From Actinomadura darangshiensis (GTDB lineage: Bacteria > Actinomycetota > Actinomycetes > Streptosporangiales > Streptosporangiaceae): a stretch of 34,381 bases of DNA. The position numbers and the translations under genes are program-made. The DNA is taken from the NCBI RefSeq assembly GCF_004349235.1, contig NZ_SMKY01000073.1, forward strand, positions 1 through 34,381, read 5' to 3'. The notes beneath the pieces were generated by a model, which searched no databases, was not told the origin of the DNA, and worked only from the letters and a program-made list of their open reading frames with translations. Shown piece after piece: positions 17,303-25,439 of the stretch (positions are counted from its first letter, which is position 1; every line of letters begins with the position of its first letter).

Positions 17303-17317
17303 TTCCACTGGACGGAA
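17303..17317. promoter_or_regulatory. Candidate IclR-regulator operator ahead of pcaH
   Basis: TTCCACTGGACGGAA is a 15-bp imperfect palindrome (TTCC/GGAA arms) in the sigG-pcaH gap, 114 nt before pcaH. It matches the copy ahead of pobA (21808-21822) at 11 of 15 positions, including both outer arms, and fits TTCCRYTGRRCGGAA. IclR-family regulators commonly bind such short dyads. Confidence 0.6.
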
Positions 17318-17335
17318 ACCCGGGTTCGGTGCGTG

Positions 17336-17368
17336 CGCCGCCGGCTGCGAGGGTGGTAGCCGGCGGCG
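17336..17368 (+). terminator. Strong hairpin between sigG and pcaH
   Basis: CGCCGCCGGCT (17336-17346) and AGCCGGCGGCG (17358-17368) form a perfect 11-bp stem with an 11-nt loop. It may terminate sigG, or lie in the pcaH leader if the pca promoter is at the operator upstream. There is no U-tract. A 15-nt tandem repeat (GCGCAGTGRGAACSG, 13 of 15 identical) follows at 17387-17416, just before the pcaH ribosome binding site. Confidence 0.55.
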
Positions 17369-17430
17369 GCACCGCGCCGGCCGCCCGCGCAGTGAGAACC
17401 GGCGCAGTGGGAACGGGAAGGTGGCAGCGC

Positions 17431-18096
17431 ATGACGCACCCGCCGTACCTGTCCCCGGGCTACAAGAGCACCGTGCTCCGCGCCCCGGGGCAGGAACTGA
17501 TCATGCCGAAGCTCGGCCCGGACAGCGTCGAGCTGGCCTCGCCGGTCTTCGGGCACCAGGAGCTCGGCCGCAAGGACGAGGACCTCACCGTCCAGCACGC
17601 CGGCGAGCCGCTCGGCGAGCGGATCATCGTGACCGGGCGGGTCCTCGACGGCGCCGGCCGGCCCGTCCGGGGCGCGCTCGTGGAGGTGTGGCAGGCGAAC
17701 GCCGCGGGACGGTACGGCCACCTCGGCGACATCCACCCGGCGCCGCTCGACCCGAACTTCACCGGCGCCGGGCGCTGCCTCACCGACGGCGACGGCCGCT
17801 ACCGGTTCGTCACCATCAAGCCCGGCGCCTACCCGTGGGGAAACCACCACAACGCGTGGCGGCCGGCGCACATCCACTTCTCGGTGTTCGGCACCGCCTT
17901 CACCCAGCGGCTCGTCACGCAGATGTACTTCCCGGGCGACCCGCTGTTCGCCTACGACCCGATCTTCCAGTCGATCCCGGAGGAGAAGGACCGGGAGAAG
18001 CTCGTCTCGCGGTTCGACATGGACACCACCGAGCCGGAGTGGGCGCTCGGCTACCAGTGGGACATCGTCCTCGGCGACACCCCGATGGAGGCCTGA
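17431..18096 (+). CDS. pcaH: Protocatechuate 3,4-dioxygenase beta subunit
   Basis: A 221-residue non-haem Fe(III) intradiol dioxygenase subunit that cleaves protocatechuate to 3-carboxy-cis,cis-muconate together with PcaG. All four expected iron ligands are present: Tyr95 (GRYGHLGD), Tyr134 (AYPWGN), His147 and His149 (PAHIHF). LDPNFTGAGRCLTDGDGRY is the conserved core. ATG at 17431 follows GGGAAGG with 9-nt spacing. It overlaps pcaG by 1 nt (TGATG) and heads the pcaHGBDC run. The length is slightly under the usual 230-240 residues. Confidence 0.95.
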   Translation: MTHPPYLSPGYKSTVLRAPGQELIMPKLGPDSVELASPVFGHQELGRKDEDLTVQHAGEPLGERIIVTGRVLDGAGRPVRGALVEVWQANAAGRYGHLGDIHPAPLDPNFTGAGRCLTDGDGRYRFVTIKPGAYPWGNHHNAWRPAHIHFSVFGTAFTQRLVTQMYFPGDPLFAYDPIFQSIPEEKDREKLVSRFDMDTTEPEWALGYQWDIVLGDTPMEA

Positions 18097-18632
18097 TGAC
18101 CACGCCCTCCCAGACCGTCGGCCCGTTCTTCGGCTACGCGCTGCCCTACGACGCGGGCCCGGAGGTCGTGCCGCCCTGGCGCCCGGACGCGATCAGCGTG
18201 CGCGGACGCGTCCTCGACGGCGCCGGCGAGCCGGTGCCGGACGCGCTGCTGGAGATCTGGCAGGCCGACGGGAACGGCGAGATCCCGCGGCGCCCCGGCG
18301 GCATCGTCCGGGCCGGGCACGGGTTCTCCGGATTCGGCCGGTGCGGCACCGACGCCGCCGGCGGCTACTGGTTCAGCACCGTCAAGCCCGGCGCGACCGG
18401 CGGCGCGGCCCCCTACATCGCCGTCCTGATCTTCGCGCGCGGGCTGCTCAAGCCCGTCTTCACCCGGCTGTACTTCCCCGAGGACGAGGCCGCCCACGCG
18501 AGCGACCCGCTGCTCGGCGAGGTCCCGGACGCGCGGCGCGCGACGCTGGTCGCCGAGCGCGCGGGCGAGCGGGAGTACCGTTTCGACGTGCGGCTGCAAG
18601 GGGAGGGGGAGACGGTCTTCCTTGGTTTCTGA
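18096..18632 (+). CDS. pcaG: Protocatechuate 3,4-dioxygenase alpha subunit
   Basis: A 178-residue intradiol dioxygenase-fold subunit that begins SQTVGPFFGYALPY, the hallmark start of PcaG. It has VRGRVLDGAGEPVPDALLEIWQADGNG and ends with LYFPEDEAAH. It lacks the His-x-His iron ligands, as expected because the metal is bound by PcaH; the alpha subunit contributes to the active-site pocket. ATG at 18096 shares its A with the pcaH stop codon. Length is near the family norm of 185-200. Confidence 0.94.
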   Translation: MTTPSQTVGPFFGYALPYDAGPEVVPPWRPDAISVRGRVLDGAGEPVPDALLEIWQADGNGEIPRRPGGIVRAGHGFSGFGRCGTDAAGGYWFSTVKPGATGGAAPYIAVLIFARGLLKPVFTRLYFPEDEAAHASDPLLGEVPDARRATLVAERAGEREYRFDVRLQGEGETVFLGF

Positions 18633-19827
18633 CGAACGCCGGGGGGCCGGCGAGCAGCGCCCGGCGGTGCCGCCGGACGCCGGGCTGCTGTCCCCGGTCC
18701 GGGCGGGGACGGAGGCGGAGGCCGCCACGAGCGACCTCGCCTACCTGACCGCGATGCTGGACGCGGAGGCGGCGCTGGCCCGCGCGCAGGCCCGGCTCGG
18801 GATCGTCCCCGCGGACGCCGCCGAGGCGATCACCGAGGCCGCCGACGCCGGCCGGATCGACCTCGTCGGGGTCGCCCGCCGGGCGCGCGGCTCCGGCAAC
18901 CCCGTGGTGCCGCTGGCCGCCGACCTGCGCGCCCTCGCGGGCGGCGCCGCGGAGCACGTCCACAAGGGCGCCACCAGCCAGGACATCGCCGATACCGGCG
19001 CCATGCTCGTCGCGGCCCGCGCCAGGCGCGTCGTCCTCGCCCACCTCGACCGGGCACTGGACGCGCTGGCCGGGCTCGCGGCGCGGTACCGCGACACCCC
19101 GATGGCGGCGCGCACGCTCGGCCGGCAGGCGCTGCCGACGACGTTCGGCGCGAAGGCCGCGAACTGGCTGCTGGGCTGCCTGGAGGCGCGGGAGCGGCTG
19201 GCCGCTTTGGCGCTGCCCGTCCAGCTCGGCGGCCCCGCCGGGACCCTGGACGCCTTCGGCGAGCAGGCGCTCGACCTGGTCGCGGCCTACGCGCGGGAGA
19301 CGGGGCTGGCGTGCCCCGTCCTGCCCTGGCACACCCGCCGCACGCCGGTCGCCGACCTCGCGGCGGCGCTGGCGCTGGTCACCGGCGCCCTCGGCAAGAT
19401 CGCCACCGATGTGTGGCTGCTGTCGCAGAGCGAGGTCGGCGAGGTCGCCGAGGCGGCGGGCGCGGGGAGGGGCGGCTCGTCGTCGATGCCGCACAAGCGC
19501 AACCCCGCGCTGTCCACCCTGATCCGGTCGGCCGCGCTGCAGGTCCCGGCGCAGGTCCAGGTGATCCTCGCCGCGCAGGCCGCGCCGCACGAGCGGCCGG
19601 CGGGGGAGTGGCACGCCGAATGGCTGCCGCTCCGCGAATGCCTGCGGCTGGCCGGCGGCGCCGCCGAGACCGCCGCCGAGCTGCTGGACGGCCTGGAGGT
19701 GTCCACGGAGCTGATGCAGGCCGACCTCGACGACCTGCTGGACGTGCTCGGCGACGACCCCGGGCCCGGCGCCGCGGCCGTCCTCGTCGGCCAGGCCCTC
19801 GACGCGTACCGCAGGAGCCGCACGTGA
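18622..19827 (+). CDS. pcaB: 3-carboxy-cis,cis-muconate cycloisomerase
   Basis: A 401-residue member of the fumarase/aspartase superfamily that lactonises 3-carboxy-cis,cis-muconate to 4-carboxymuconolactone. The signature GGSSSMPHKRNPAL lies at about residues 284-296, and the conserved HKGATSQDIADTG is near residue 114. The start is a TTG at 18622, overlapping pcaG by 11 nt and preceded by a GGGGGAG site 10 nt upstream; no better ATG or GTG keeps the N-terminus. The next gene overlaps by 4 nt (GTGA), continuing the coupled operon. Confidence 0.92.
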   Translation: MVSDERRGAGEQRPAVPPDAGLLSPVRAGTEAEAATSDLAYLTAMLDAEAALARAQARLGIVPADAAEAITEAADAGRIDLVGVARRARGSGNPVVPLAADLRALAGGAAEHVHKGATSQDIADTGAMLVAARARRVVLAHLDRALDALAGLAARYRDTPMAARTLGRQALPTTFGAKAANWLLGCLEARERLAALALPVQLGGPAGTLDAFGEQALDLVAAYARETGLACPVLPWHTRRTPVADLAAALALVTGALGKIATDVWLLSQSEVGEVAEAAGAGRGGSSSMPHKRNPALSTLIRSAALQVPAQVQVILAAQAAPHERPAGEWHAEWLPLRECLRLAGGAAETAAELLDGLEVSTELMQADLDDLLDVLGDDPGPGAAAVLVGQALDAYRRSRT

Positions 19828-20594
19828 CCGTGCCCCAGCACCGCCTGGACGGCCCGGAGGACGCGCCCGTCGTCGTCCTCGGCCCGTCCCTCGGCACGTC
19901 CATGGACCTGTGGCTGCCGCAGCTGCCCGCGCTGACCCGGACCTGGCGGGTGCTGCGCTACGACCTGCCCGGCCACGGCGGCGCGCCGGCGCCGGGCGGC
20001 CCGTTCACCATCGGCGACCTCGCTGGCGGGATCATCGCCCTGCTCGACGGCCTCGGCGTCGACCGGGCCGCCTATGCCGGAGTGTCGCTCGGCGGCGCCG
20101 TCGGGACGGCGCTCGCGATCCGCGCCCCGGACCGCGTCGCCTCCCTGGTCCTGTGCTGCACGTCCCCGCGCTTCGGCGATCCCGGCCCCTGGCGCGACCG
20201 GGCCGCGCTCGTCCGCCGCGAGGGCGTCGGGCCGGTGGCCGACACGGCGGCGGGACGCTGGTTCACCCGGTCCTTCACCGGCGCCGAACCCTACGTGGCG
20301 ATGCTCCGCGCGACCGATCCCGAAGGCTACGCGGGCTGCTGCGACGCCCTGGCCGGTTTCGACGCGACCGGGCGGCTCGCGGAGATCACAGCGCCGGCCC
20401 TGGTGATCGCCGGATCCCAGGACGGCCCGACCCCGCCGCAGGGGCACGCCGACCGGCTCGCCGCCGGCATCCCCGACGCCCGGCTGACCGTCATCGAGGG
20501 CGCCGGGCACCTGGCGAACGCCGAACGCCCGGTGGCGGTCACCAAGGCGGTCACCGCACACCTGGACCGCACCTGGAAGGGACCCGGCCGATGA
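19824..20594 (+). CDS. pcaD: 3-oxoadipate enol-lactonase
   Basis: A 256-residue alpha/beta hydrolase that hydrolyses 3-oxoadipate enol-lactone. The nucleophile is Ser88 in GVSLGG, the acid is probably Asp200 (SQDGPT) and the base His229 (GAGHLANAE). The GTG start overlaps the pcaB stop by 4 nt and its own stop overlaps pcaC by 4 nt. In Streptomyces and Rhodococcus the lactonase and the decarboxylase are commonly one fused protein (PcaL); here they are separate reading frames, so the gene is called pcaD. Confidence 0.9.
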   Translation: MTVPQHRLDGPEDAPVVVLGPSLGTSMDLWLPQLPALTRTWRVLRYDLPGHGGAPAPGGPFTIGDLAGGIIALLDGLGVDRAAYAGVSLGGAVGTALAIRAPDRVASLVLCCTSPRFGDPGPWRDRAALVRREGVGPVADTAAGRWFTRSFTGAEPYVAMLRATDPEGYAGCCDALAGFDATGRLAEITAPALVIAGSQDGPTPPQGHADRLAAGIPDARLTVIEGAGHLANAERPVAVTKAVTAHLDRTWKGPGR

Positions 20595-20995
20595 GCCAGC
20601 GCAGCGACGACGAGGGCGCGACCGACGCTCAGCGCCACGCGCAGGGCATGCGGACGCGCCGCGACGTGCTCGGTGACGCGCACGTCGACCGCGCCGAGGC
20701 CCGCAAGGACGGCTTCACCGCCGACTTCCAGGACATGATCACCCGGTACGCGTGGGGCGAGATCTGGAGCCGCCCCGGGCTGGACCGCAAGACCCGCAGC
20801 TGCATCACCCTCACCGCGATGGTCGCCGGCGGCCACCTGGACGAGCTCGCCATGCACGTGCGCGCCGCGCTCCGCAACGGGCTGACCCGCGACGAGATCA
20901 AGGAGGTGCTCCTGCAGACGGCGATCTATTGTGGAGTGCCCGCCGCGAACTCGGCGTTCGCCGTCGCCCAGCGGGTACTCACCGAACAGGAGTGA
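20591..20995 (+). CDS. pcaC: 4-carboxymuconolactone decarboxylase
   Basis: A 134-residue CMD-family protein that decarboxylates 4-carboxymuconolactone to the enol-lactone used by PcaD. Recognisable parts are RRDVLGDAHVDRA, the core RYAWGEIWSRPGLDRKTRS, and GGHLDELAMHVRAALRNG with the helix ending AIYCGVPAANSAF. Length is at the family norm. ATG at 20591 overlaps the pcaD stop by 4 nt. It is the last enzyme gene of the block; the regulator begins 28 nt later. Confidence 0.93.
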   Translation: MSQRSDDEGATDAQRHAQGMRTRRDVLGDAHVDRAEARKDGFTADFQDMITRYAWGEIWSRPGLDRKTRSCITLTAMVAGGHLDELAMHVRAALRNGLTRDEIKEVLLQTAIYCGVPAANSAFAVAQRVLTEQE

Positions 20996-21022
20996 CGGGC
21001 GCGAGCCCGGGCGGAGGGCCAC

Positions 21023-21835
21023 GTGGCAGCTGACAGGGCGGAACGGGCACGGCCGGTCAGCGTGGCGGGCAAGGTGATGGCCATCCTGAACGCGTTCGCG
21101 CAGGGCGGCGTCCGGCTCAACCTGAGCGAGATCTGCCGCCGGTCGGGGCTGCCGCTCGCGACCGGCCACCGCCTCGTCGGGGAGCTGGCCGCCGGCGGGT
21201 TCCTGGAGCGGGTCCCCGACGGGACGTACCGCATCGGCACCCGGCTGTGGCGCATCGGCAGCCAGGCGCCGGCCGTCACCGGGCTGCGCGAGCTGGCCCT
21301 CCCGCACATGGAGGACCTCTACGAGGCGACGCACGACAACGTCCAGCTCGGCGTCCTGCGGGAGGACCGCGTGCTGATCGTCGAGCGGCTGCGCGGCACC
21401 CGCTCGGTGCCGGTCGTGACGCAGGTCGGCGCGATGCTGCCGCTGCACACCACCGGCGTCGGCAAGGTGCTGCTGGCCTACGCGCCGCCGGAGGTGCGGG
21501 AGAAGGTCCTGGCCGGCGAGCTGGCCCGGCACGCGGTGCGGTCCATCACCGACCCGGCGGAGCTGCGCCGCTGCCTCGAGCAGGTCCGCCGGTCGGGCTA
21601 CGCGCTGACCCGAGACGAGATGACGCTGGGCGCGGCGTCGGCCGGCGCCCCCGTGCGGGACGGGGCGGGCGACGTGGTCGCGGCGATGTCGCTGGTGGCG
21701 GGCACCCGCGCCGCCGACCTGCGGCGGCTGCTCCCGCCGCTGACGACGGCGGCGCGGGCGCTCTCGCGGGACGTGGCGGCGCACTGGCGCGGGCATCCCG
21801 ACGCGTTTTCCGTTGAGCGGAAGACCGGCGCTTGA
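21023..21835 (+). CDS. IclR-family regulator of the pca/pob genes
   Basis: A 270-residue IclR-type regulator. The winged helix is at about 15-75 (LSEICRRSGLPLATGHRLVGEL, then GTYRIGTRLWRIG). The effector domain includes VLIVERLRGTRSVPV, LPLHTTGVGKVLLAY and RSGYALTRDEMTLGAASAGAPV. PcaR, PcaU and PobR of other bacteria belong to this family and respond to 3-oxoadipate, protocatechuate or 4-hydroxybenzoate; which ligand applies here cannot be read off. GTG at 21023 follows GGAGGG. It lies between pcaC and pobA, and matching palindromes precede pcaH and pobA, so it most likely controls both. Confidence 0.87.
   Translation: MAADRAERARPVSVAGKVMAILNAFAQGGVRLNLSEICRRSGLPLATGHRLVGELAAGGFLERVPDGTYRIGTRLWRIGSQAPAVTGLRELALPHMEDLYEATHDNVQLGVLREDRVLIVERLRGTRSVPVVTQVGAMLPLHTTGVGKVLLAYAPPEVREKVLAGELARHAVRSITDPAELRRCLEQVRRSGYALTRDEMTLGAASAGAPVRDGAGDVVAAMSLVAGTRAADLRRLLPPLTTAARALSRDVAAHWRGHPDAFSVERKTGA
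21808..21822. promoter_or_regulatory. Candidate IclR-regulator operator ahead of pobA
   Basis: TTCCGTTGAGCGGAA lies in the last codons of the regulator gene, 67 nt before pobA. It shares the TTCC-R-Y-TG-RR-C-GGAA pattern with the copy ahead of pcaH. A TTGAAC hexamer at 21832-21837 is a possible pobA -35 element. Confidence 0.58.
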
Positions 21836-21840
21836 ACCTG

Positions 21841-21864
21841 CGGCGATGCGCGCGAGCATCGCCG
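21841..21864. other. Perfect 9-bp hairpin between regulator and pobA
   Basis: CGGCGATGC (21841-21849) and GCATCGCCG (21856-21864) are exact inverted repeats with a 6-nt loop, starting 5 nt after the regulator stop. It may be a weak terminator, or a second protein-binding site overlapping a pobA promoter. Confidence 0.55.
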
Positions 21865-21889
21865 GGTGAACCGACTGCGAGGAGGAGCG

Positions 21890-23047
21890 ATGCGTACCCA
21901 GGTCGCGATCATCGGCGGCGGCCCCGCGGGACTGCTGCTGTCCCACCTGCTCCATCTGGAGGGGATCGACTCGGTGGTCCTGGAGAGCCGGGACCGCGGC
22001 TATGTGGAGCATCGGCAGCGGGCGGGGATGCTGGAGCAGGGTACGACCGACGTGCTGCGCGAGTCGGGGGCGGGGGAGCGGCTCGACCGGGAGGGGCTCG
22101 TCCACCACGGTCTCGAGCTGCGGTTCGGCGGCGCGGGGCACCGGATCCCGCTGACCGACCTGACCGGCCGGACCGTCACCGTCTACGCGCAGACCGAGAT
22201 CGTCAAGGACCTGGTCGCCAAGCGGCTGGCGGACGGCGGCGACGTGCGGTTCGAGGCCGAGGCCGTGGAACTGGACGCGTCGGCGCCGAGCGTGACGTTC
22301 CGGAGCGGCGGCGAGACGCACACCCTCGACTGCGACTACATCGCGGGCTGCGACGGCTTCCACGGGGTCAGCCGCCCGGCGGTGCCGGGCCTGCGGACCT
22401 TCGAGCGCGAGTACCCGTTCGCCTGGCTCGGGATCCTCGCCGACGTCGCGCCGTCCACCGAGGAACTGATCTACGCCAACCACGACCGCGGGTTCGCGCT
22501 GCACAGCCTCCGCTCGCCGCACGTGAGCCGCCTCTACCTCCAGGTGGCGCCGGACGAGGACATCGCCGCGTGGTCCGATGCCCGCATCTGGGACGAGCTG
22601 GCGACGCGGTTCGCCACCGACGACGGCTGGAAGCTGCACGAGGGCCCGATCACCGACAAGTCGGTCACCCCGATGCGCAGCTTCGTGGCCGAGCCGATGC
22701 GGCACGACCGGCTGTTCCTCGCCGGGGACGCCGGCCACATCGTCCCGCCGACCGGGGCGAAGGGCCTGAACCTCGCGGTGTCCGACGTGATCATCCTGGC
22801 GCGGGCGTTCGCCGAGCGGTACGCCTCGGGCTCGCAGACGCTGCTGGACGCCTACTCCGACGCGTGCCTGCGGCGGGTCTGGCGGGCCGAGCACTTCTCG
22901 TACTGGATGACCACGCTGCTGCACGCCGACCCGGCGGCGACCGACTTCGAGCGGCGGCTCCAGCGCTCCCACCTGGACTATGTGGCCTCCTCGGAGGCGG
23001 CGAAGGCGTCCCTGGCCGAGAACTACACGGGCCTCCCCATTCCCTAG
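21890..23047 (+). CDS. pobA: 4-hydroxybenzoate 3-monooxygenase
   Basis: A 385-residue class A flavoprotein monooxygenase that converts 4-hydroxybenzoate, O2 and NAD(P)H to protocatechuate. VAIIGGGPAGLLLSHLL (5-21) is the FAD dinucleotide fold, HRQRAGMLEQGTTDVL the PobA-type conserved segment, CDYIAGCDGFHGVSR the DG motif, and FLAGDAGHIVPPTGAKGLN (near 280) the GD motif. Length is as in other PobA (about 390). ATG at 21890 follows GGAGGAG; the in-frame ATG at 21866 has no such site. Its product feeds directly into the adjacent PcaHG. Confidence 0.94.
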   Translation: MRTQVAIIGGGPAGLLLSHLLHLEGIDSVVLESRDRGYVEHRQRAGMLEQGTTDVLRESGAGERLDREGLVHHGLELRFGGAGHRIPLTDLTGRTVTVYAQTEIVKDLVAKRLADGGDVRFEAEAVELDASAPSVTFRSGGETHTLDCDYIAGCDGFHGVSRPAVPGLRTFEREYPFAWLGILADVAPSTEELIYANHDRGFALHSLRSPHVSRLYLQVAPDEDIAAWSDARIWDELATRFATDDGWKLHEGPITDKSVTPMRSFVAEPMRHDRLFLAGDAGHIVPPTGAKGLNLAVSDVIILARAFAERYASGSQTLLDAYSDACLRRVWRAEHFSYWMTTLLHADPAATDFERRLQRSHLDYVASSEAAKASLAENYTGLPIP

Positions 23048-23057
23048 CGCCCATTCC

Positions 23058-23082
23058 CCGGCGGCGGTCTCCGTCCCGCCGG
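23058..23082 (+). terminator. Possible weak hairpin after pobA
   Basis: CCGGCGG (23058-23064) and CCGCCGG (23076-23082) can form a 7-bp stem with an 11-nt loop just after the pobA stop. The stem is short and has no U-tract. Confidence 0.35.
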
Positions 23083-23125
23083 CGCAGTGAGATGCACGTC
23101 ACGTAATTTGGCAGACCCTGTAATT

Positions 23126-23154
23126 TTGCCATGTAGGCAAGTTCGGTCTACCGT
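23126..23154 (+). promoter_or_regulatory. Candidate promoter with overlapping dyad ahead of the MMPL gene
   Basis: TTGCCA (23126-23131) and TACCGT (23149-23154) are 17 nt apart, a fair -35/-10 pair. TTGCC-atgta-GGCAA (23126-23140) is an inverted repeat covering the -35, suggesting a repressor site. This AT-richer patch (about 23101-23150) stands out from the GC-rich surroundings. Confidence 0.5.
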
Positions 23155-23206
23155 GGGCGTGTCCGTGGTAGACGCGGACGTCCCATGACCGTCCGGGGGA
23201 GATGAA

Positions 23207-25405
23207 TTGGCCACGTTCCTGTACCGCCTCGGCCGCTTCTCCTTCCGCCGGCGCCGGCTCGTCGCACTGCTGTGGGTGGGGCTCCTCGTGCTCGCCGGGG
23301 TGGGCGCCGCCGCCCTGAAGGGCCCCACGTCCAGCGACTTCTCGATCCCCGGCACCGAGGCGCAGCGGGCGGTCGACCTGCTCCGGGACCGGATGCCGGA
23401 GGCCTCCGCCGACGGCGCCACCGCCCGGGTCGTGCTCGCCGCGCCCTCCGGCGGGACGGTCACCGATCCGGCCGGCAAGGCCGCCGTCGAGCGGGTCGTC
23501 GGCAGGCTGAAGGCCGCGCCGCAGGTCGCCTCCGTCACCGACCCCTACCGGGCAGGCGCGGTGTCGGCGGACGGGCGGATCGCGTACACGCAGGTCACCT
23601 ACAAGGCCACCCCGATCGACGTGACCGGCGAGGCGCGGGACGCGCTCGCCGCGGCCGCCGAGCCCGGCCGCGCCGCCGGGCTCCAGGTCGAGATGGGCGG
23701 CACCGCCACCGAGGGCATGCCGGAGCAGAGCGCCACCGAGGTCATCGGCGTCGCGGTCGCGGCGGTCGTGCTGATCATCACCTTCGGGTCGCTGATCGCG
23801 GCCGGCCTGCCGCTGCTGACCGCGATCCTCGGCGTGGGCATCGCGATGGCGGCGATCACCGCGGCCACCGGCCTGTTCGAGATGAGCTCGACGACCTCGA
23901 CGCTCGCGCTGATGCTCGGCCTCGCCGTCGCGATCGACTACGCCCTGTTCATCGTCTCCCGGTACCGGCACGAACTGGCGGAGGGGCGGTCCGGCGAGGA
24001 GGCGGCCGGGCGGGCCGCCGGCACCGCCGGGTCCGCGGTGGTGTTCGCCGGGCTGACCGTCGTCATCGCCCTGGCCGGGCTCGCGGTCGTCGGCATCCCG
24101 ATCCTCACCGAGATGGGGCTGGCCGCCGCGTTCGCCGTGGTCGTCGCCGTCCTCATCGCGCTCAGCCTGCTGCCCGCCCTGCTCGGCCTCGCCGGCCGCC
24201 GGGTGCTCGGCGGCCGGCTCCCCGGCCTGCGCGGCGGCGGGACCCGGCACGGGAAGGCGCCGCTCGGGGAGCGGTGGGCGCGGTTCGTCGTCCGCCGCCC
24301 GCTGCCGGTGCTGCTCGTCGCGGTCGCCGGTCTCGGCGTCGTCGCCGCGCCCGCCCTGGACCTGCGGCTCGGCCTGCCCGGCGACGAGATCGCCGCGTCC
24401 GGCAGCACCCAGCGCAAGGCCTACGACCTGCTCGCCGAGGGGTTCGGCCCCGGCTTCAACGGCCCGCTCATGGTCGTCGTGGACGGCGGGGGCAGCGGCC
24501 AGGCCAGGGCCTCCGCGCAGCGGTTCGCGGGCGAGGTCAAGGGCATGGCGGACGTCGCCGCCGTCACGCCGCCCCTCGTCGACCGCACCGGGGACACCGC
24601 CGTGCTGAGCGTCGTCCCCGAGAGCGGGCCCAGCACCGAGCGGACCGAGGACCTGGTCTCGCAGATCCGCGACCGGAGCGACGCGACCGGGGTCGAAGCC
24701 ATGGTGACCGGGCAGACCGCGATGGCGATCGACGTGTCCGCCAAGCTCGGCCAGGCCCTCGCGCCCTACCTCGCCGTCGTCGTCGGCCTCGCGTTCATCC
24801 TGCTCATGCTGGTGTTCCGGTCGCTGCTCGTGCCGCTGAAGGCCACCCTCGGGTTCCTGCTGACCGTCGCGGCCACGTTCGGCGCCGTCGTCGCGGTCTT
24901 CCAATGGGGCTGGCTCGCCGGGCTGCTCGGCGTCGCCGAGACCGGGCCGATCATGAGCATCCTGCCGGTCTTCCTGATCGGCGTCGTGTTCGGCCTGGCC
25001 ATGGACTACCAGGTGTTCCTCGTCACCCGGATGCGCGAGGAGCACGTGCACGGCGCCGCCCCGGCCGAGGCCGTCGTCACCGGGTTCCGGCACGGCGCCC
25101 GCGTCGTCACCGCCGCGGCCGTGATCATGATCGCGGTGTTCGCCGGCTTCGTCGCCTCCGGCGAGTCGATGATCAAGATGATGGGGTTCGCGCTGGCGGC
25201 CGGCGTCGCGTTCGACGCGTTCGTGGTCCGGATGACGATCGTGCCCGCGGTGATGGCGCTGTCGGGGCGCGCCGCGTGGTGGCTGCCGGGGTGGCTGGCG
25301 CGCGCCGTTCCCAACGTGGACGTGGAAGGTGAGAGGCTTCGGCATCTGCTCGACGACGCCGGACGGCCCGCCCCCGGGCGGGAGCCCGCCCGGGCCCGGT
25401 CGTGA
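23207..25405 (+). CDS. MMPL-family RND transporter
   Basis: A 732-residue membrane protein with two MMPL halves, each an extracytoplasmic loop domain plus about six transmembrane segments. The N-terminus LYRLGRFSFRRRRLVALLWVGLLVLAG is typical of actinobacterial MMPL proteins and supports the TTG start at 23207 (GGGGGAG upstream). The proton-relay Asp-Tyr pairs are Asp244-Tyr245 (AIDYALF) and Asp600-Tyr601 (MDYQVF). Relatives export lipids, siderophores or drugs using the proton gradient; substrate unknown. No regulator or lipid-synthesis gene adjoins, and a link to the pca/pob block is not shown. Confidence 0.9.
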   Translation: MATFLYRLGRFSFRRRRLVALLWVGLLVLAGVGAAALKGPTSSDFSIPGTEAQRAVDLLRDRMPEASADGATARVVLAAPSGGTVTDPAGKAAVERVVGRLKAAPQVASVTDPYRAGAVSADGRIAYTQVTYKATPIDVTGEARDALAAAAEPGRAAGLQVEMGGTATEGMPEQSATEVIGVAVAAVVLIITFGSLIAAGLPLLTAILGVGIAMAAITAATGLFEMSSTTSTLALMLGLAVAIDYALFIVSRYRHELAEGRSGEEAAGRAAGTAGSAVVFAGLTVVIALAGLAVVGIPILTEMGLAAAFAVVVAVLIALSLLPALLGLAGRRVLGGRLPGLRGGGTRHGKAPLGERWARFVVRRPLPVLLVAVAGLGVVAAPALDLRLGLPGDEIAASGSTQRKAYDLLAEGFGPGFNGPLMVVVDGGGSGQARASAQRFAGEVKGMADVAAVTPPLVDRTGDTAVLSVVPESGPSTERTEDLVSQIRDRSDATGVEAMVTGQTAMAIDVSAKLGQALAPYLAVVVGLAFILLMLVFRSLLVPLKATLGFLLTVAATFGAVVAVFQWGWLAGLLGVAETGPIMSILPVFLIGVVFGLAMDYQVFLVTRMREEHVHGAAPAEAVVTGFRHGARVVTAAAVIMIAVFAGFVASGESMIKMMGFALAAGVAFDAFVVRMTIVPAVMALSGRAAWWLPGWLARAVPNVDVEGERLRHLLDDAGRPAPGREPARARS

Positions 25406-25439
25406 CCGGCAAGCGAACCGAACCGCGAAGGACAGCGCA

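Noticed and set aside
20327..22972. Minus-strand open frame of 881 codons opposite pcaD-pobA
   Set aside because: Antisense shadow of well-identified pca/pob genes; no motif.
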